Assembly: GCA_028564925.1 (NCBI GenBank)
Contig: CM053028.1
Location: forward strand, 437,043,071-437,107,070
Length of the DNA stretch: 64,000 bases
Direction: 5' to 3'
Origin: Lithobates sylvaticus
Lineage: Eukaryota; Chordata; Amphibia; Anura; Ranidae
Positions within the stretch are counted from its first letter, which is position 1; every line of letters starts with the position of its first letter. Position numbers and translations under genes: made by a program. The notes under the pieces are model-generated. The model made no database searches and was not told the DNA's origin. It saw nothing but the letters and a program-made list of their open reading frames with translations. Below are positions 11,101-26,100 of the stretch, piece after piece.

Positions 11101-14100
11101 CTGCATGCACGTTTCTGAAGCATTCCAGTGCATTTTTGGTGCGTTTTTGGTGCATTTCCCCCCCCTCTTTTTTCTTCACCCTAAATAAAGACATGTGTGT
11201 TCCAGTGCGTTTTTGATATGTTTTACCACGTTCCAGTACGGTTGAGCACAGAAAAAATGCAGCATGTTCTACTTTTTTCTAGAACACATTGGAACTGACT
11301 GCACTGGTGTGAACTATGCCATTGAAAACCATATAACCTACTACCCATGCGTTTTTGATGCAGAAATAAAATGCACTGGACTGCATGTGGTGTGAACTGG
11401 TTCTTATAGATTGCTAATTAACAGTTAGCACTTACAATAACTTGGCAACTTTACATAAGGCATGCGAAATCACTGGCTAAGAATATGTGAATTATTTGAA
11501 AAAATCTGGCCAGCCTTTATAATAGGGCAAGAGAGTGAGACCTGTACAACGTCTGCAAAATCAAATGTCATCAGTGAATCTGTGAAATCCTTGGTTAGGC
11601 AAGGAAAATCACATATTGGGCTTGTTCACACAAGAGGCAGGGGAACAGTAAAAATAGTTGCTTAAGCCACGATTTTACCCCCCCCCCCCCAACACTCTGA
11701 CCACCCCCTTAAAGTGGTTGTAAAGGCAGAAGGTTTTTTATCCTAATGCATTCTATGCATTAAGATAAAAAAGCCTTCTGTGTGCAGCAGCCCTCCTACT
11801 ACTTACCCGAGCCCCTTCTAGATCCAGCAATTTTTTAGGAGTGTCTCGGCTGACCGGGACGCCCCTCCATATTGGCTGAGACAGCAGCGCAGCGCTATTG
11901 GCTCCCACTGCTGTCAATCAAACTCTGTCAGCCAATGAGAGAAAGGGGAGGGCCGGGTCATGGCTTTGTGTCTAAATGGACAGAGGGAGCTGCGGCTCGG
12001 CTCGGGTGCCCCCATAGCAAGCTGTTTGCTGTGGGGGCACTCAAAAGAAGGGAGGGCAAGGAGCGCTGGCGAGGGACCAGAGAAGAGGAGGATCTGGGCT
12101 GCCCTGTGCAAATCCACTGCACAGAGCAGGTAAGTATACCATGTTTGTTATTTTTAACAAAAAAAATAAAACGAGACTTTAGTATCACGTTAATCTAACC
12201 CAGCAGATAGATGGGGTTGTGTGCTGCATTGCTTCACAGCTACAGAAAAAAATGATACCCCTCTTGCATTTAGTAGGCAGTACTGTGGATGAATGTGACC
12301 CACTGAATGGGGCTGTGCCACAACCACCCTGCAAACCACATGCAATAATGGCTTTTCAAGGTTAAAGTAGACAGTGAGGAGGTGAAATATGGTCAATTGC
12401 CCTCTACTAAGCAATACACTGTGGGTTGCCTTGCAGAGGGAAGGCAAGGGCTGCCACCAGTGTAAATGAGCCCATAGGTAGTTTACCTAGGTAGTTGTTT
12501 GCCTGGGGTACAGATTTATTTACGGGTATTAACATCAATTCAACATTTCAAAAGGGGTTCCCTGCTGTCCTGTACATTGTAATTTCCTTGCCATTGCTAT
12601 GTTACAGAACTAAAATGAATATAATCTTGACGTATAAACAACTATCCTAAAGTTTCTTTAGTTGTACAATTCCTTTCTAGTTACAGTTATATCTCACATT
12701 TGAGGAAAAATTACAAAGCTTGCTTAGGATCATGTTAAAAGTGAACAATACGATTGGCATATGTTAAAAAAGTATGGATACTTACAGGAGGAGCATCAAA
12801 TTCAGAATAGGGTGGAGCAGGACCGAGTATACCTTGATCATACAGCAGTGGTGGAGGCAGGATATTCTATGGATGAAAAGTAATAGTAACTACAAAATTG
12901 TAACTTGCTAAAACAAGTAACGATTCCATACTTCAGAATTTTGCCCACAAGAAAATCCACTTGAAGTGTATAGTGGCATACACAGACTTATTGAACAAGG
13001 CAAAGAGTAGTGCATACAGCCATAGAAACCAGGAAACAGCCATCTTTCACAGATGAAAGGCACAGTAAAACCACATTGATTTCAATCATTTCTTCCATAT
13101 CATTCTTGGCATCTCAATAAGTATCCCAATTGTATCACATATTTAACTAGCAGCTGCATTTAAAAGGATAGTTCACCTTTCCAAAAAACCTGCCTATGCA
13201 GGCAGGGCCGGGACAAGGGGTGGGCAGGAGGGGTGGCTGCCCCTGGCGCAATGGTATATTGCAGGGGTAGGGGGCACCCTGAGCCTAACCCTAAGGGAAA
13301 GGGGGGCGCAGTTTGGCATCTTTGCCCTGGGCACTGGATGACCTTGTCCCGGCACTGTATGCAGGTAAGGGATGTTTGTAGATTAAGACTGGGTTCACAC
13401 TGGTGCGCTGTGCGAGATCACATTTGATTCACACCGCACTGCAGTGCAAATCAAATGCAATGTCCGTGTGATGCGATTTCAGCCATACAGATAGTAAGGC
13501 TGAATTCGCATCACATTCGGACCAAACTCGTACAGGACCCTTTTTTGGTCCGCACCAGAATTGGATTGCATGGGTGCTCACACCCATCTGATCCGATTCA
13601 TATCCGAACTGTCAGTTCGCAGTGTGATATGCGAACTGAAATGGGGGTGTCATTAACATTGTATTGCAGTTTGCATATGGCAGTGTGAATTGCCTTGCGA
13701 GTCAGGTGCGATGCGGTGGATTTGCAGTGTTCCCGCATCGCACCTATGTGAACCGGGACTAAAATAAACTGTGCAGTTCTGACTAAAGATGAATAATACC
13801 CTTGCTATAGGTGTAGGCCATTTACATACCTTATGAAGCATGACTGGAATACTCTCAGGATGTTGCTAAGTGAGGATTAGTCATCACTGCTCACCTCCAC
13901 CATCACAGGAGTGAGCTCTTTCTCTGCTTCAAACCCCCTATCATACTCATTCTCTCTCCTGATGCAGTAGCTCTGAGAGCTGACTCCTGTGATATATGGC
14001 CTACACCTAGAGCAAGGGCTTTTTTCAACTTTAGTCAGAGCTTCACAGTTTGTTTTTATCTACAGATGCCCGTTATCTGCATAGGCAGTTTTGTGGTAAA

Positions 14101-17100
14101 GGTGAACTAACCCTTTAAGTGAATATAAATTTGTGTACCATGTAATTAGCATTAGCCTATGAGTGAGATGAATGGCAATTTTAAATACATTCTATGATAC
14201 TTTTATGTGAGATATTGCTACACTGCTTGCATAGGTGGAAGATGTTGAATGACATGTTAGCTTCTTTGATTTCTTGGAGCCTAAAGTCGCAATCTTCCAG
14301 GGTACTGCTTTAAAATGGGCATAAAGGCAAAAAAGGTTTATTACCCTAATGTATTTTCCGCATAAGGTTAAAAACCTTTCAACAGCTGCTTCCCTCCAGC
14401 CCCCCTTAAATATTTACCTAAGCCGTCTCTCAATCCAGCGCTATGCCAAACCGCAGCAGCTCTTTTTCCCTTCTCTCTCTTCTCACGGGAGACTAGGCAG
14501 CAGCAGGAGCCATTGGCTTCTGATGCTATCAGTCAAAGCCTGTAAAGGAGGGAGCAGACGGTGCACATAGAAAAAAATGCAAGCACCAAGCGCAATGAGG
14601 TTCCCAGGGGATATGTAGATAACCACAGTTAAGCCCCATACACACGGTCGGACAATCCGCGGACCAGGTCCGTCGGACCATGTCCGTCATACTTTGTCCG
14701 ATGTTGGTTTTGCGTACACACGGTCGGACAAAGTTTTCGGAAAATCCGATCATTCTGAACGTGGTGACGTTTGTTGCCTACGACGGGACTACGTAGAGGC
14801 TAGTAGCCAATAGCTTTGGTCTTGTAATGTGATCTGAGCATGCGTAGCACTTTGTCCGGTCGGACAACCGTACACACGATCGGATTTGGTGTGATCGGAC
14901 CGTGTTGACGGCAAATCTTTGCAGCAGGAGATAAGACTTTGTCCGTCGGTCAAACCGACGAACACTGTCCGATGGTGCATACACACGGTCTGATTTTTCA
15001 ACAACCTTGTCCGATCGGACAGAATCCATGAAAAAGTCCGACCGTGTGTATGGGGCTTAAGGGCAGCTCCAACTACTCATCTGACCAGCAATGAGACATG
15101 AGCAAAAAACAACAAATAAAGGAGCACTCCCAGCCCTGTGGAAGTTAATAGAGCCCAGGAATGGATAAAAGCAGATTTCACTTTAATGTAAAGTTAAAAG
15201 GCATGACATGCAGGACTGCCCAGACTGATACATGACCAAGGCAGTGGAGAGGAGAAACACATAATCCCAACTGCTGAAGGATGACACATGATCCCAGACC
15301 CAACAGTAGATTACACCGCCAAGGTGCCTCCGGACAGTGGAAGAAATGTGTAGATTACGGCCACCAGGGTCACTGAGATGGTGCATCCACCTGAAGTCCT
15401 GGAATCAGATGTATTAAGGTCATACATCTGGGAAAAGAGTACCCAAACATCGGCTGGTAAAGGCAAACTGGAAGTCTTGGAGAGCACTCAAACCATTTCA
15501 AGCCAAAGGAGAAAAGCCAGTCTCTGACATTCGGACGCTCTTTAGACAGGTGTATGACATTGCATCCGGTTCCGGGACACAGGACTTCAGGCGGACGCGC
15601 CATCTCAGTGACCCCAGTGGCAGTAATCTACCCACTTCTTATTGTAGCTTACTGTTAAACTTAACTTTACGTTAAAGTGAAATTTGATTTTGTGGCTCTA
15701 TTGACTTCCATAGGGCTTAGAAGTTGTCAGATGGGGCATAGCCTCTTAAATGGCGGGCTGCAGAATTAAGGGGGTGGGACAATGCCTCGGGGCTGCCTGT
15801 AGCTCCTTCATAGAAATGCCCATAAATTGGGCTTCCGCCTGGGTTGCAGCTACAGCAAAATACTGTCAAAAATAAATATGGTTTTATTTCCCGACCACTA
15901 CACAGATTTGAACAGAAGTTAAAAATTTTGTTTAGTTTTAAAACGAATTTATACATTCAGATGTCAAAGTCAAATAACCCAACACTGACCCTGAATGCAA
16001 TTCAGTAATACATATATATGCAGTACATACTGTTTTTGTTCTGGCATCCTGAAGAGCTGTTTCCCAGGCCCTGAGAAAGATAATTCACACCAGTTAAGGC
16101 AACTATTATGTTACACGTATATTCAATAACCAACTGAAAGATCATTTTCCTGCAATTTCCTGGAACGTAAAGGAGAAATATAACTACTTTCTGATCTGGC
16201 TGCACTGGCCAGCTTTTATTTTACACTTTTCTTACTGCTTGAAACAAACTATGATATGTAGAGATATGGGCACTTTCCGTCTATCTGTCTGACTGAGAAC
16301 TATAAAATGGTATTATAAAGTATAAGTTTATACTGTATATCCCAGCAGACTGTGATGGGTCATTGACCACACTGTAGTGCTTTATGACAGCAGGGAAAAG
16401 TGATGTTGAGGACATGGCCAGTTCCAGGACAAGATCATCCAGTGCCCAGGGTAGAGATGCCAAATTGCGCCCCCCTTCACTATGGCGAGCTTATGAGGAG
16501 GAGGAGAAAACGCACAGCTCAAACCTTCTCCCAGCCATTTCCTCCTCTCATTGCTACTTCCACCGCTGGGCTGACAGAAGTAGTGATGCCGCTGTCACTA
16601 TTTTTATAGTAGAAGGAACTTGCAGGAACCCCATCCCTATAATACCCACTGTGCCCAAGGCAGCCGTCCCTTCTGCCCACCCATTGTCCCGACGCTGGAC
16701 ATGGCTAGGGACAGGGCCCTGTTTCAGGACTATTCATAGATCATGTATCATTCCCCTTTTCAGTTATAGTGGCCTTCTTTGCCTTTTCTTAAATTCTTAT
16801 TGAAAACAGGAATAGCAGGTGTTTGAAGCTTAGTCCCAAAGTCATGGAAGTAAAACCTTAATAACAATGTGAAAAAAGGATTAGAGGGGCTCATAGAAAA
16901 ATCTTTTCTGTCTAACAAATGACAGAATACTTTTTCTCAGTTTACTGAGTTTAAAATGGCTGACAGATTAGATCTGAAGTTCAGATACAGTATATTGAAA
17001 ACTACTATTTTATGATTACACTGTTGCTGACAAGCACGATCCTGGGCTGGCTTCTGATACCTTTTAGGTACTCCTTTGGTAGGTTATCTCCGCTTTTTTG

Positions 17101-20100
17101 AGTACCACTTGTGTTGCTATGGGCATTTGTATAGTGACTTTATTGCAATAATATAGAGTTTTAGATTTAGTAACAGCATGTCCACAGAAGGCCTCTTCCC
17201 CCTCCATTGAAATGTAAATAAACCAGATAGCCAGGTATTGAAGATGAGTTGGTGTTTGCAGGAAGTGGGGGGAGGGGCATGGAGATGGTTGGAAAGAGAC
17301 ATGTGTTTTGGGACAGAGGGACAGTGGTGTTTTGGAAGGTCAAAGGACAAGATGGCTTTGAGGAGCTGGATAACGTTGGAGACACTTTTGTGAGTTGGAC
17401 TGAGCAAAGGACCATGGAGGACATCTTGACCCCTAAGTTGAGTAATTGTTTAGTTTACTTAATGTGTACATATTATACATGCTTATATGTGAAGCTATAA
17501 GTTGTGTTGTATTGTATTGTTCATCCTACAGTTTGTATGTGCAGATTTTTCCCTGTTTAGTAAAGCATTAATACACTTCAGAAGTCTAGTCTTCCTTGGT
17601 TTTACCACAAGAACTTAATAGATAAACGCAGGCGATACAATTTGGGGGCTCGGACGTTATTTGTGCTAAAATTTCAACTGAAGCAGACCTGTTTTATATT
17701 GTGTGTTTTGTTGCTTGTGCTGGGGGAAAAATGCTAACTTAATAGATAAACGCAGGCGATACACCACTCAATTTTCATAGCCACTAAAAAGTCTAAAAAA
17801 TGATGTCAAGTTGCTCAGATAAATTTTTCATAATGTAAAATAAAAAAATACTTGGGGAAACTCAGAGAAGAGAGAAGGATACTTTTGTTAGGATGGCTTG
17901 TTGGAGGAATAAGGATGGAGAGGAGCCGGGCTGCTTTTAGGAAATCTTACAACTGGAATGTGGAATCATGACATGAACATTTGAAGAGTACCTACTGTAT
18001 ATTGTATTGTATAAAGCCTTATGAGATACTTAAAATCTCACTGTTCCGTCTACAGTTTGTAAATGTTGCAAACATATTTTATGTTTAGTATTATTATACA
18101 GGATTTATAGAGTGCCAACAGTTTGCTTAATGCTTTACAAAATTAAGGGAAATTGTACAGTTGCATAACAATTCAGTAGAAGTGGGTAAGGAGGACCCTG
18201 CTCGTGAGAGCTTTTAGATACTATATGTACAGTATGTATATTTTATACTGTATTTATATTTATATATGTATAATATATATGTACAGTATATATGTATATT
18301 TTATATGTATATTTATTTTTTTCACTTTTATAATAACTTGGAAGACCAAGAATTATCACCGTCAGTAAACATCCAAAGTGAGGTACAGAGTGAGCATTAA
18401 TGTAAAAAATACAATTTGCAATTTGATGGGAGATACTGTATTTCTAACATTATATTTCCATTAAAAATGTAGGAATACATACAAGCAGTCATCTGTACTT
18501 TCGGCAATGAGGTTCATGACCTTTCCTTCATGGCAGATAATCTGTAAGCAGCAGTCCTTTGACTTTCCTTCTGGCAAACTTACATCTGTGGCAAAAAAAA
18601 ATGCATTACAATAAACCGCACAATGTAAATCAAATATTATGTATGAGTGTACATCACAGGTCTAGAGCCTCCTGTGTGCACTTATTGTGTATCTGAGTGT
18701 GTAGTATTACTCCTTGTTATCAGGCTGCCCACACAATCCACCATGAGGAATAGAGAGTCTGAATTAAGTCCACCATGAGAATTACTGATGCATCCGTAAA
18801 AACATCGAATACATTTGTGAACAATAAAATATTGATACATTCAGAGCTTCCGGTCTCGGTCGGGACCAGACGTGACGTCACCCAGCTCCTAGGGAGCCGG
18901 ATAACCTAGTTTCCAGTCGTGACCGAGACCGGAAGCTCTGAATGTATCGATGCTGATTGCTTGTTATCTTAGATGTAAGTTACTACTATTCATTAAATCA
19001 TTGTTTTTACGGAATTGCTGCACTATGGAGGTTTCCTTTGTCTTATATGGTCCGTGAATGGAGGAGATTGAGGACTTATACAGTACAGGAAGCTTTTTAC
19101 ATTTACTATTCCCAATTGCTGCTTTTACATCTTATTCCTGATTTGGTGCTCTAAGGACAGGAAAGGTGTGGAGATTAAAGGGGGTCTGCCATTAAGGATT
19201 TATTGGGGTGGGTCACTGGGGTCTTTGAATAAGGTGAGCAGCTAGGGCACACTCCTGGTGGATTCTGGATGGTGGAAGCAAGTCTGACCACAACGTGTAA
19301 TGCCCCATACACACGGTCGGATTTTCCGACGGAAAATGTCCTATCGGACAATGTTGTCGGAAATTCCGACCGTGTGTAGGCTCCATCGGACTTTTTCCGT
19401 CGGATTTTCCGACGGACAAAGTTTTATCTCCTGCTCTCAAATTTTCCGACAACAAAGTCCTATCAGACTTTTTCCGATCGTGTGTAGCGAATTCCGACGG
19501 ACAAAGTGCCACGCATGCTCAGATCACATTACAAGACCAAAGCTATTGGCTACTAGCCTCTACATAGTCCCGTCGTACGCAACGAACGTCACCACGTTCA
19601 GGATGATCGGATTTTCCGACAACTTTGTCCGGACAAAATCTGTCGGAAAAAAATCCGACGGATTTTGTGGTCGGAATTTCCGACCGTGTGTATGGGGCAT
19701 AAGAGTTGATGCTTTTTTCCTGCACCCGATCTTCACATTCTACTATCATTTAATACTTTTTTTTTTTTTATAAATCTTTATTTTTCATTTTATACATAAA
19801 TTGACAATTAGTTACATCATCATCATCATTCTCTTAATATGTACATTCCAATTATTCCAACCTTTATATCCATATCACTCTATACATTTATAGAACCTTA
19901 TTTATTCCTCTGCTGTCTTTTGGATATATGCTTTCGTTCCTTTCCCTATTTTCCTCTATATTCATTCAACATTCCCTCTTTCATACCACATCCGTACAAA
20001 CCAACACAAAAAGGGAAAAAAAAAAAAGAAGAATGTTTCCGTTTCTTCCATTCCCTGTCCCTTCTCTCTCCCCCCCCCTCCGTCCCATCCCTTATATTCC

Positions 20101-23100
20101 TACTGATGGAAACAATGAGATCTATAGTCTTCCCACTGTTGCCATATCCTTCTTATATGATTCTCTAAGTTTTTTTCTATGGTGATCCTTTCCTCCAAGG
20201 AACGCATCTCACCCATCTCCACTATCCATTCTTCTATTGGGGGCGTTGTGTTTTTCCTCCAATTTCTCGCAATAACTGTTCTAGCTGCTGTTAAGCAATA
20301 TTTTAATATCCCTTTTTTTATACTTTTTATCGATCCCGGTATCATTGATAGTATTGATATCAGTATATCAGGTTGTATATTTATGTCTGTTATATCTTGG
20401 TATATTCTATATACTTTCTCCCAAAATACATATATCTTTGGACAAAAATACCAAATATGAGACATTGTGCCAGTTGCTTTGGGGGGTTTTTTGCACATGC
20501 ACTTTAATGCTTGAGACTTATTTTTGTTAATTGGATATATTTCACTGATTGGATTACAGTTTTAGACATTATTCACCAATTATATAAGGTTTATATTTAT
20601 TTATGTGTGATATTTGAAGGAAAATATTGTATTAGCTTTTCACAGCACTATAGATTTTGAAACATTGTGTAGCATTCTAATTATTATCTTGTTAGCCCCA
20701 CATTTATTAATTTACATTCATTTACTTGCTTTTTATGTGGGGATACATTTGAATGTTGGCTGCTGCTCCTATTATTATTTTATTTTTACTGTGCTTTGCG
20801 CATTAGTTTTTATCCTTTATATATAAATAAAATATTATGTACCTCTGCACGCAGTTCCCACACGAATGTCTATACAGTCTAGCTGCATAAGAACTTTATC
20901 TTCCATGTCTTCTCTCTCTTGGTCGCTATAATATATCAAATATCCATTTGACCAAAGGTCAAACCAATTCTTCTTCCATCTTTTTAAAATTGTACCTTTA
21001 GGAGAAAAATAACATGCAGTGATTAGTTTATTCATTTTTGGTTTCAATATATTTGTCCGTTTTGAAAAGTTTAGTGCCCCCCTAGGTAGGTGCTAGATTG
21101 AGTATATAAAGTTTTTGGTTTCTCTGCTTAACAGGGAGACAACTAGGTAAATGTATATGCTGTCTGCTTAACAGAGAGCTGTGATTGATTGATAGAGTCT
21201 GCTCAGTGTTCTGGTGCTGCTCATGCTGTTTTGAAAAATTCACACTGGTCTGGTAGATATGGGATGTACCGGACAGTGGGAGGAAACCTTGCAGTTGAGA
21301 GCATGGATGTCTATACAGTGAGTCCTGGCCAATTAGAAGAGGAAGTGCCCAAATGCAACTGTATTTATATCTGAAGAGCACATGGGCTTTGTGTCTTCCT
21401 CTAGAGAGACAGAGGTCCAGCAGAAGAGGGGGCTGTTGCCTCTCCCCAGCACAGGCTGCCATGCAGCCTCAGGTGGGCGGCCTGTGGGCCTGAAACACTG
21501 AAGCTGCAACCAATGGTTCTTGTGAGAGCTGACTGAGGGAGGATGTCTGCAGATTCTATCTGGTACTGCTGAGGAAGGCTGCCGTGTGTGCTTCAGGAGC
21601 CTTGTGAGTACAGCCCCCCCACAGAGGATCCTTGGGACTTGTGCTGTTAGACCCCCCCGAGTGCTAGAAATCAGCTACTGGGTGTAAGCTAAAGGGGACA
21701 CTGCTAGTGAGGCACCTTCTGCTACAAAGGGACTAGTTCATACCATACTTCTGCTGTATGGTCCTACAGATAATCTGCTGCACAATTCTATTGAGAGAGT
21801 TTTCCTCACCTGTAAATCGTTAATTTGGAGTATCCTACTAAATCCCTTCTCCTATCCAAGTTCTCCAAATAAGCCCAGGTTCACATTAGAGTGATGTGGC
21901 ATGGGATTTGACATGTCAAATCCCATGACAAATTGGCAGCTATTTCCGGCAATAGCACCGTCCGAATCTGCGCGGCGCCAGCTTTGCTGCGCCAAACTGA
22001 TTCCTAAAAGTAGTTCCTGTACTACTTTTGGAGAATTCAGGGGGCGATTTGTATAGACATCTGTGCAGGAACCTGCACAGATGTCTGCCAAAATGCCCCT
22101 GAAGTCGGACTGCATTGCCGGGTTGAAATTGTGCGAGTTCAGCTGAATTTGCACGATTTCTAACCCGCAGCAATGTGAACCTAGGCTAAAATACAAAAAG
22201 AAATCCCCTAGACTGGTCATTGTAAATAACGAGCGGAAGTGGCTGTGTGGATACCCTGTAACTGGCTTTGGATTAGTCATTGGGAGAGCTGGGCAAACCA
22301 ATATTCAAGCGGCTCGGGTAGTACTACAAAAGTATGACAGTTTTGTAGACCACACAGGGGCAGGCATTCATTGCAGTTAAAAAAGCATACAAAAACAACA
22401 CTAACGGCACTAATCTAATAGTAGAAAAAGAAGCCTAGTGCCTAGGATCAGTATAATAAGTTACCAGTTTCTGTGGAATAGTTTAGTACGGTTGGCTACA
22501 CTGCTCTTTGGTAAGAGGGTAGAGGAAAGAGGTTGGGGAAGTGAAATAAGAGAGGGGGGGGGGATAAGAGAGGGAGAGGGGGGGAGAGTGGAAAAGGAGA
22601 GGAATAGAAGGCAGCATGCAGAAGGCCCGCATTCCGGACCTTGGTCTATGAAAGCAGAGGACCTAAATGCAGGTACCACTTGGTACAGTATTCAGCTGTA
22701 GCCTGCCATAGACTGACAGACTGCCTGCAGAAAGACTGGGCAGTGCACCTGTCCCTCCTGGGCACACTAGCATGATGGGAGAGACGCAATAGGGTTGATT
22801 TACTAAAACTGGAGAGTGTAAAATCAGGTGCAGCTCTGCATAGAAACCAACCAGCTTCCATTTTGTTTTTTGTTTGTTTTTTTGTCAAAGCTTAATTGAA
22901 AAAGCTGAAGTTAGAAGCTGATTGGCTACAATGCAAAGCTGCACCAGATTTTGCAATCTCCAGTTTTAGTAAATCAACCTCACTGCTCCTAGAGGGACTT
23001 GTGTGCAAGAGGCCTAAGGAAGTGTGGCTATGCAATGTTATTCTGATTGTAGCAAGAGTTTTATTCGCTGCTATATTACTAAAGACGTATATCTGGATTC

Positions 23101-26100
23101 ACCATGTTCCTGAAGTCTTTTGGAAAAGGGCCTTATATAATAGCAGAAAAATGGATTCATTTTTCAGTTATTGGTTTTATGTTAAGTTATCAACTGCTAT
23201 GCTGCATGCCACGTGGGGTATTTTAGTTATAACTTATTACCTAAATACTGGCTAGGGAAGACATTTTTAAAACTATTTAATACAAATACATGGTGTTATC
23301 TGTCGGGGGTAGTCACAATGTATTCAATGGCCTGGGGGATGTATATTTATCACTACAGAATGCTATTCAAAGCTATTAAAGTGGAACCAGGGAAAAGACC
23401 TGCTTTAAGCCTGGTGCTTGTATACACAAAGAGGAAGCGGATTGCTACATATTCATATCTGTAAAATATATAGGATATGATATATAATTTTATAAAATCT
23501 TTATTTTACATATAGTAATAATAATAATAATAAATACATAGTGCTCTTATGACACTGCTGTCACTGAGTATTATGGGTTTTCTAGAGACAGCGCACTAAA
23601 ACTGTTTGATTTCAGACTGTCTCTCTAATTCAATTATACTGTATAAGTATATGGGGAAACTCGCTTTGATATGCGAGTGCTTTGGATTACAAGCATTCTT
23701 CTGGAACGAATTATGCTCGTAATCCAAGGTACCACTGTACTTACTACACTGTAAATTAAAGATGTGTATACTTACTTAATCTAAAGGAGCCCTGGTTCGG
23801 TCATGTGATCTTCTCAGGAGCTAGCTTCAGTAAAGAGGAGAAATCACAGACAATGGCTGCAATGCCTGGGGCATTACTATGGGGCATCCATTGTCGGCAC
23901 TCCCTCCTCTCCCCTGAAGCTGGCGCTGGGAGCCAATCACATGACCGTACCAGAGCACCCTGAGATTAGGTAAGTATACACATCTTTCCTTTACAGGAAA
24001 GTTAGTATAGGGCTAATGCCCCAACGTGGTGACGTTCATTGCGTACGACGGAACTACGTAGAGGCTATTAGCCAATAGCTTTGGTCTCATAATTTGATCT
24101 GAGCATGCGTGGAACTTTGTCCGTCAGATTTCTCTACACAGGATCGGAAAAAGTCCGATCATATTTTTTTGTCGGAAAATTTGAGAGCAGGATCTCAAAT
24201 TTTTTCCGGCGGAAATTCAGACGGAAAAAGTCAGATGGAGCCCACACATGGGCGGATTTTCCGACAACATGGTCCGATCTGACATTTTCCGTCGGAATTT
24301 CCGACCGTATGTACGGGGCATAAGTGTAAAGTGCTCCCGCCACCACATGCAGTAGTCGCTCACCTCCTTGCAAGACCCTGAGGGGGTCAAACACACCTTG
24401 CACTATGTGCAATAATCCTTCCAACTCCACTGCTCCTTGCTGGTTTCTAATAGACATGTGCACACTGAAATATTTTTCGTTTTTGTCATCAAAATACATT
24501 TATGTAGTTACTCCCGAAATTAGTTTTTATTTATTTTGTTTTTCGTTAAAAAATGCATTCGTCTGAAAATCCAAAATAATTAAGGTTGAATCTGTCATTG
24601 AAGGCTTATGGTGTCTGTCGAATGTTCAAAGAAGATTCGACGAAGCAGCTAAACTGTACGAAGCCGTATAGTTTAGCTGCTCCGTTAAAATCTTCTTAGA
24701 ACTTTCGACAGACACCATAAGCCAAAGATTCAACGTTTGTATGTTTTTCGATGCTTTTTCGAATCTTTGTCGTTCATGTTGAATGTATATAGTTCAAGCA
24801 GAAAATGGACTGGTGATAGTGATCACTGATCAGACAGGTAACAAGATAGGGTATATAGAATCTATATAGATTCTATAATAATAACCCCCCCCCCCCCCAC
24901 AATACGGGCAGCCTCTGAGGCTATCACAACACTAGCAACACTAGTATCACTATCAAGTTCACAACACTAACACAATAGCAGCAGATTATTATGAAAAAGT
25001 TAGGTTGAACTGTAGCTTGCTTCACTATTGTTCTGCTGCTGTGCTTATGCTTAATTGCTAAATAATTCAGGTTCTCTGACAAACGAACCAACTAAGATTG
25101 ACTGTCTTCTGAAATGATTCAGTGTGTGTGTCTCTCTCTGCTAGCAATCGTAAGTGAAAGTAAGTTGGCTGTACGTGTGTACTTAGTTCTGGCTATTTTA
25201 CTGCTCCTCCTCTTTGGTTACAATCAGCCAATAACATTCATCATCATTATTTTTTTTATTTTACTTCCCCCACCCAATTCCAGCAGCGATCTTTTCTCTC
25301 TATGTCAAATCTTTTCTCTCTATGTCGAATCTTTTCTCTCTACGTCGAATCTTTTCTCTCTACGTCAAATCTTTTCTCTCTACGTTGAATCTTTTCTCTC
25401 TACATCAAATCTTTTCTACGTAGAATAATCTTGGACTAATAGAACTAAGGTTGGGCACATTCGACCACAGGTTCGATAGACAAAGATTGTTATTGTCAGC
25501 GTCATGTCGAATCTCCTATCTATAACGAACTGTTGTCGCAAACGAAAACGAAAATAAAGCATTTGTTTATGTCGGATCTTTTGTTTTTCAGATTCTGCAC
25601 TTTTGTTATCGTTTGTTAAAACGATAACGAAAATACCTGAAATTCAGACGAAAATGCATTCGGACGAAAACGAATGCACATGTCTAGTTTCTAATTTAGA
25701 CCTTCATGAACCCAGAGAATGATACAGGACTAATAGAGATTCCCCCACTGTGTTTGTTCCAACTCAGATCCAAATATAATCCACAGTGGCCCTCGATGGT
25801 TTCAACAGTACATGAAAAGAGAAAAAAAGTGCCTCCAATAGTGCAATATCATTGGGATTATAAATGATCCTCGCTACCCCAGTTAGTATACAACTCACAT
25901 TTATTTAAAAGGTTAAAAGCATATATGTTACATCAAAGATCTCACTCGTTTGTGATAAGGTTCCACCGCCAGGCTCCACCTCAACTAGTTTCACCACCTC
26001 ACACGTGGCTTCATCTGGAGGAATGAGCCTAGCGATAGTGGCGGGGTCAATTTATAGTGTAAATAGAAGGATAAAAAACAATTATCTCAACTGTAAAAAT

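Larger units (their letters stand above)
13157..14120. mobile_element. Palindromic MITE holding two nested MITEs
   Basis: The left arm (TTTAAAAGGATAGTTCACCTTT, CCTGCCTATGCAGG, ...GACTAAAGATGAAT...GTGTAGGCCAT) is mirrored on the right (ATGGCCTACAC...CTTTAGTCAGAG...CTGCATAGGCAG...AAAGGTGAACTAACCCTTTAA). The left arm is broken by a hAT MITE (13203-13357) and a Harbinger MITE (13387-13759); with both removed the arms realign. Those two insertions are therefore younger. Confidence 0.8.

Noticed and set aside
14632-15057. Serine/arginine/aspartate-rich frames in GCCCC-family MITEs
   Set aside because: They recur in every copy of the MITE in different frames and come from repeated TCCGA motifs.
16384-16803. 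139-residue plus frame as a candidate gene
   Set aside because: No recognised domain, antisense to a PLEKHB2 intron, no splice or family support.
20835-21047. 70-residue frame starting MKPKMNKL as an alternative PLEKHB2 start
   Set aside because: Only the part from 20995 matches the family; the upstream residues are intron, and the true ATG exon joins in phase from 29.9 kb.
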